This document shows positions 61,373 to 64,000 of a stretch of DNA of 64,000 nucleotides, piece by piece. The DNA is from Sacculina carcini (Eukaryota > Arthropoda > Thecostraca > Sacculinidae). The stretch spans positions 5,994,704 to 6,058,703 of the forward strand of contig OU696584.1 in assembly GCA_916048095.2 (NCBI GenBank), given 5' to 3'. A program made the translations under genes and the position numbers. Position 1 is the stretch's first letter. Each line of letters opens with the position of its first letter. Below the pieces are notes generated by a model. The model was not told the DNA's origin, searched no databases, and was given only the letters and a program-made list of their open reading frames with translations.

Positions 61373-63655
61373 GAAGCATTGCAGAAGAGCAAGAGCATCT
61401 GGCTGACTTGCAGTTTTCACAAGTGCATTTGATCAGTTTGAGAATGGCCTTAGGTGCCGCAGAGGTATTGGGCGGAAGCATAGTGGGTTGTAGCATCTTG
61501 TTGAAGGTATCTCGGTGCCATCCATGCATGGTCGGATCATTCTCTGGTGGGGTTGGTTCCGCAGCATGCTTCCAAATACAGCACTGCAAGTGGGCTCTTA
61601 GAACATTCTGATGGAACGATTCATTGGTCGGAGGGAGAGACATGAGCTTTGGTGCAGAAACAATGTTTGCATTTGCTGTTTTCACTTTCCACATATTGAA
61701 TCGTACATCGGTCATCGTCACGGCTTTTACATGCCAATAGCAAGCAGCTATGAATTTGGTGAACTCTTGGATTACATCAGCTAGTGCGGCAGTCGTATTC
61801 CCAGTTCTAACAACTCAGTTCTAACACAGTTCTAACAACAGTAAGTTCTAACAACTGATGACCTGCTTGAAGAACTTTCACAACTTTGGTTTTTCCGATG
61901 CCCCATAACTGAGCTACTGTGTCGCAACCTGACAATGCATGGCCAGCTAACAGCTGACCAGCGATGTCTTTATGGCGATGTGCAGTTGCCTGTATGTCAA
62001 TGGACTTCCTTTCTTTGGATGTAGCTTCCATCGTCAAATTACAAGTGAGGTTTGGTTAATGATAAAAGTGGACCAACAAGACGAACACATCAGTGTCATC
62101 TGAAATGACGCTGACACTGTTGTTGCCCTCTCTTGTGCTGTCAAGAATACACAATAGCTGGTGTATTATAATGACATCAGCGTCTTCCTGAGTGTAGCTC
62201 AGATCTGCTCGATGGATGGTCATGCCATGGCTTATTTCTACCGGTACTGGATCTGGCGCTGTGACAACTAGTTTGTGATTGGTCAATCCTATGCGGTCTT
62301 TCTGTGTCTGTAGTGCGTCTACAATCAGAGCAATGAGCTGTACTTTATTGTATGATACTGTCAGCACCACTTTCTGAGAAGGCAGTTGTGCTAACAGCGA
62401 TAACTGGTGGTGTCTGCTTGCCTCCTTCCCTCTTGCAGTACGAGTGACTCCATTGGTGCTGTACGTTTCGTATCGGTGAAATATCAGGTACACGTCAGCC
62501 TCTTTCATCTTGGTTGTTACGGATGATACAACATTGTCAATGAAGTCTTTGACTGTTCCTTGTGTTGGCCATTGAATCACCCACAATACAGCTGAGCCAT
62601 CAATGATCACAATGTTCGCTTTGGGTGCAGATCGTCCAGTTATCTCAACTTTCAGCATGTTTTTGAGTGTTGATTTATTTTTTGCTAATCTGATCTCGCC
62701 ATTTTCGGTGAACATCCAAGTAGAAATCGATAACAGTTCATACATCAGAACCTCATTTAGGTTCATCTCTCGACCAGAAGCATGCAGACTAATGATGCGT
62801 GAATATATGAAATTGGTGTCATGTACTTTCGTTTTGCCAACTTGGATGTGCTTCTTGGTGATTGCTAGTGTATGCACTTTCTTGGGAAGCGTATCATGGA
62901 AGCCGTCAGGCCATGTGCTTTCATATTGCTTCATGATCTCCGTTCCTATTGATACTGATTCATGAACATTCACTGTTCGGTCAGTTGTTATTCTACCGCT
63001 CACAACGTGGACAAGATCGCCATGTGAGTGTGAGGATGGATCAAGTGGATCAATATAACCTTGTAATTTCTCTCTGATCTTCTTGCGGTCCACAGCATCT
63101 GATGCCATCCGAGCTTTCATCTCTTCCTTGTGAAGGTGCTGATGTTGGTCATGTGAGGTCATATCACAGACGTCTTTGGCTAGTACACTACAAGTATGGA
63201 GACTTAAGGCCCAGGTCTTCATCGTGTTTGGTTTGAGTGTGATGCCAATAATACCATTGGGTCCTTTTCCATACCGCATGAACGTTGTCTCGATCATCAT
63301 GTCCGTCCACATTCCGTTCCATACACCTGGTGTATGACGGGTGACATGCTCTCATTTCATGAATCTCTCCAAGAGGTCTGGTTGCATTGCTGTAAGTGAG
63401 CGAAGGTAATATAGCCCATAGTGGGCATAATTTGGGTGGCGCGCAGAAAAAAAGTAGGGAATCATGTGTTCTACAGCATACGTGAAGAAGTGCCCAATCT
63501 GCTTCCTTCTCAGCTCGACAAAACAACATCATCAGCAGGACAGGCTTGAGCAGGTTATCTACCCAGAGTTTTGTTGTCTTGCTTTCATCAGATGCCTGCT
63601 TCCATGTACAATATTTTGCAGTTGTGAAGGTGGATTGGATTGCTGCAATGAGCAC
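61263..63655 (-). pseudogene. transposon-type protein with PIN/FEN1-like nuclease motifs, damaged
   Basis: Pieces on the minus strand: 63655-63313 (RAEKEADWALLHVC, WAILPSLTYSNATRPLGEI), 63312-62056, 62037-61807, 61721-61263. Lesions: a frameshift near 63340; a single in-frame TAA at 62058-62056; a frameshift from tandem GTTCTAACAACT copies at 61801-61860. Acidic residues suit a PIN-like metal site: IIDGSAVLW (D238), QEDADVIII (E376, D377, D379), ISDDTDVFVLLVHF (D405, D406, D408). Then AGHALSGCDTVAQLWGIGKT resembles the helix-turn of FEN1/XPG nucleases (GCD, GIG). The end is Cys-rich (CTCENCKSARCSCSS, CTRFCSCEGGLDCCN) with a D-run. I recall similar uncharacterised repeated proteins in cnidarian genomes, unverified. 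N-terminus truncated by the inverted arm. Confidence 0.6.
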
Positions 63656-64000
63656 ACTAAAGTAGTTGTCGAAAATGATGATGACGACGATGATGGAAAC
63701 AAAGCTTCTTAGACTTTAGATATTGTTGATTATTTTTAGATCCTTTATACAGTCTCTATGATGTTTGTCACCAACATTTCTGATGTTTATATAATGTCTG
63801 GCATCCCTATTGTACTGATTTTCAGTTAAATGCATCATAAATCAGATCAAATATTTGATTCAGATAAAAATTATGTTTTTATTTAGTGTTTTGGGGTAGA
63901 ATGATGATGTTTGGCTATGCAGACTATTTCAGATCATGACAATAATGTGTTCATTGGATTCCTCATGTCTGAAAACATACAATTTGATACCAAAATTGTA
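63592..64000. repeat. right inverted arm of the terminal element (runs off the window)
   Basis: Reverse copy of 60977-61372. On the plus strand it encodes the same Cys-rich C-terminal end (CSCEGGLDCCNEH) as the gene on the minus strand. It begins inside the N-terminal region of that gene, so the gene's 5' end is replaced by an inverted copy of its own 3' end. Confidence 0.88.

Overview
This is a 64 kb piece of an invertebrate animal nuclear genome. The genes have spliceosomal introns, and the families are animal ones (a SOCS protein and the ciliary B9 protein B9D1). The transposons are of invertebrate types: Ty3/gypsy, Penelope-like, jockey/CR1-like LINEs, hAT and Tc1/mariner. A lophotrochozoan or a similar small-bodied invertebrate would fit, but I cannot name the species. 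Exons are GC-rich, while introns and intergenic DNA are AT-rich and full of TG/CA, TA and longer tandem repeats.

Genes, left to right: (1) the 3' part of TRMT1, a tRNA guanine-26 dimethyltransferase (+, twelve exons, 167-11126); (2) RPS15A/uS8 (-, three exons, complete, 11587-13527), tail-to-tail with TRMT1; (3) CDIN1, the C15orf41-type nuclease (+, single exon, 15712-16752); (4) an unrecognised gene with in-phase exons (+, 18001-20349); (5) B9D1 of the ciliary transition zone (-, five exons, complete, 21890-25766); (6) a SOCS2/CISH-type suppressor of cytokine signalling (-, single exon, 49149-50597). Exon junctions were placed by phase continuity plus conserved family sequence. The neighbouring genes do unrelated jobs, as expected outside operons.

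From about 26 to 48 kb and 51.8 to 64 kb the window is almost wholly mobile DNA, much of it nested. A LINE at 26-28.7 kb is split by a hAT-like element with an exact 8-bp duplication. A Penelope-like element (33.2-35.1 kb) is split by another hAT, and an unoccupied paralogue of the target lies at 44.6 kb. A LINE (35.1-42.7 kb) is split by a hAT that itself carries a complete, decayed Ty3/gypsy provirus. A hAT at 46.7-48.0 kb carries a mariner-like element. Two tandem arrays fill 51.8-56.3 kb. A LINE tail and an open Ty3/gypsy pol follow. The right edge (60.9-64.0 kb) holds a poorly described element: a damaged gene for a protein with PIN/FEN1-like nuclease motifs, whose 3' end recurs as an inverted arm on the other side.

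The most unusual theme is the repeats tied to splice sites. A 2.7-kb array of a 22-bp unit in TRMT1 starts exactly at the 5' splice site, so every unit repeats a donor-like GTTAGT. Five other introns in four genes also carry tandem repeats that start within about 40 bp of the donor. More than half of the mapped acceptors are preceded by TG tracts rather than a pyrimidine tract.
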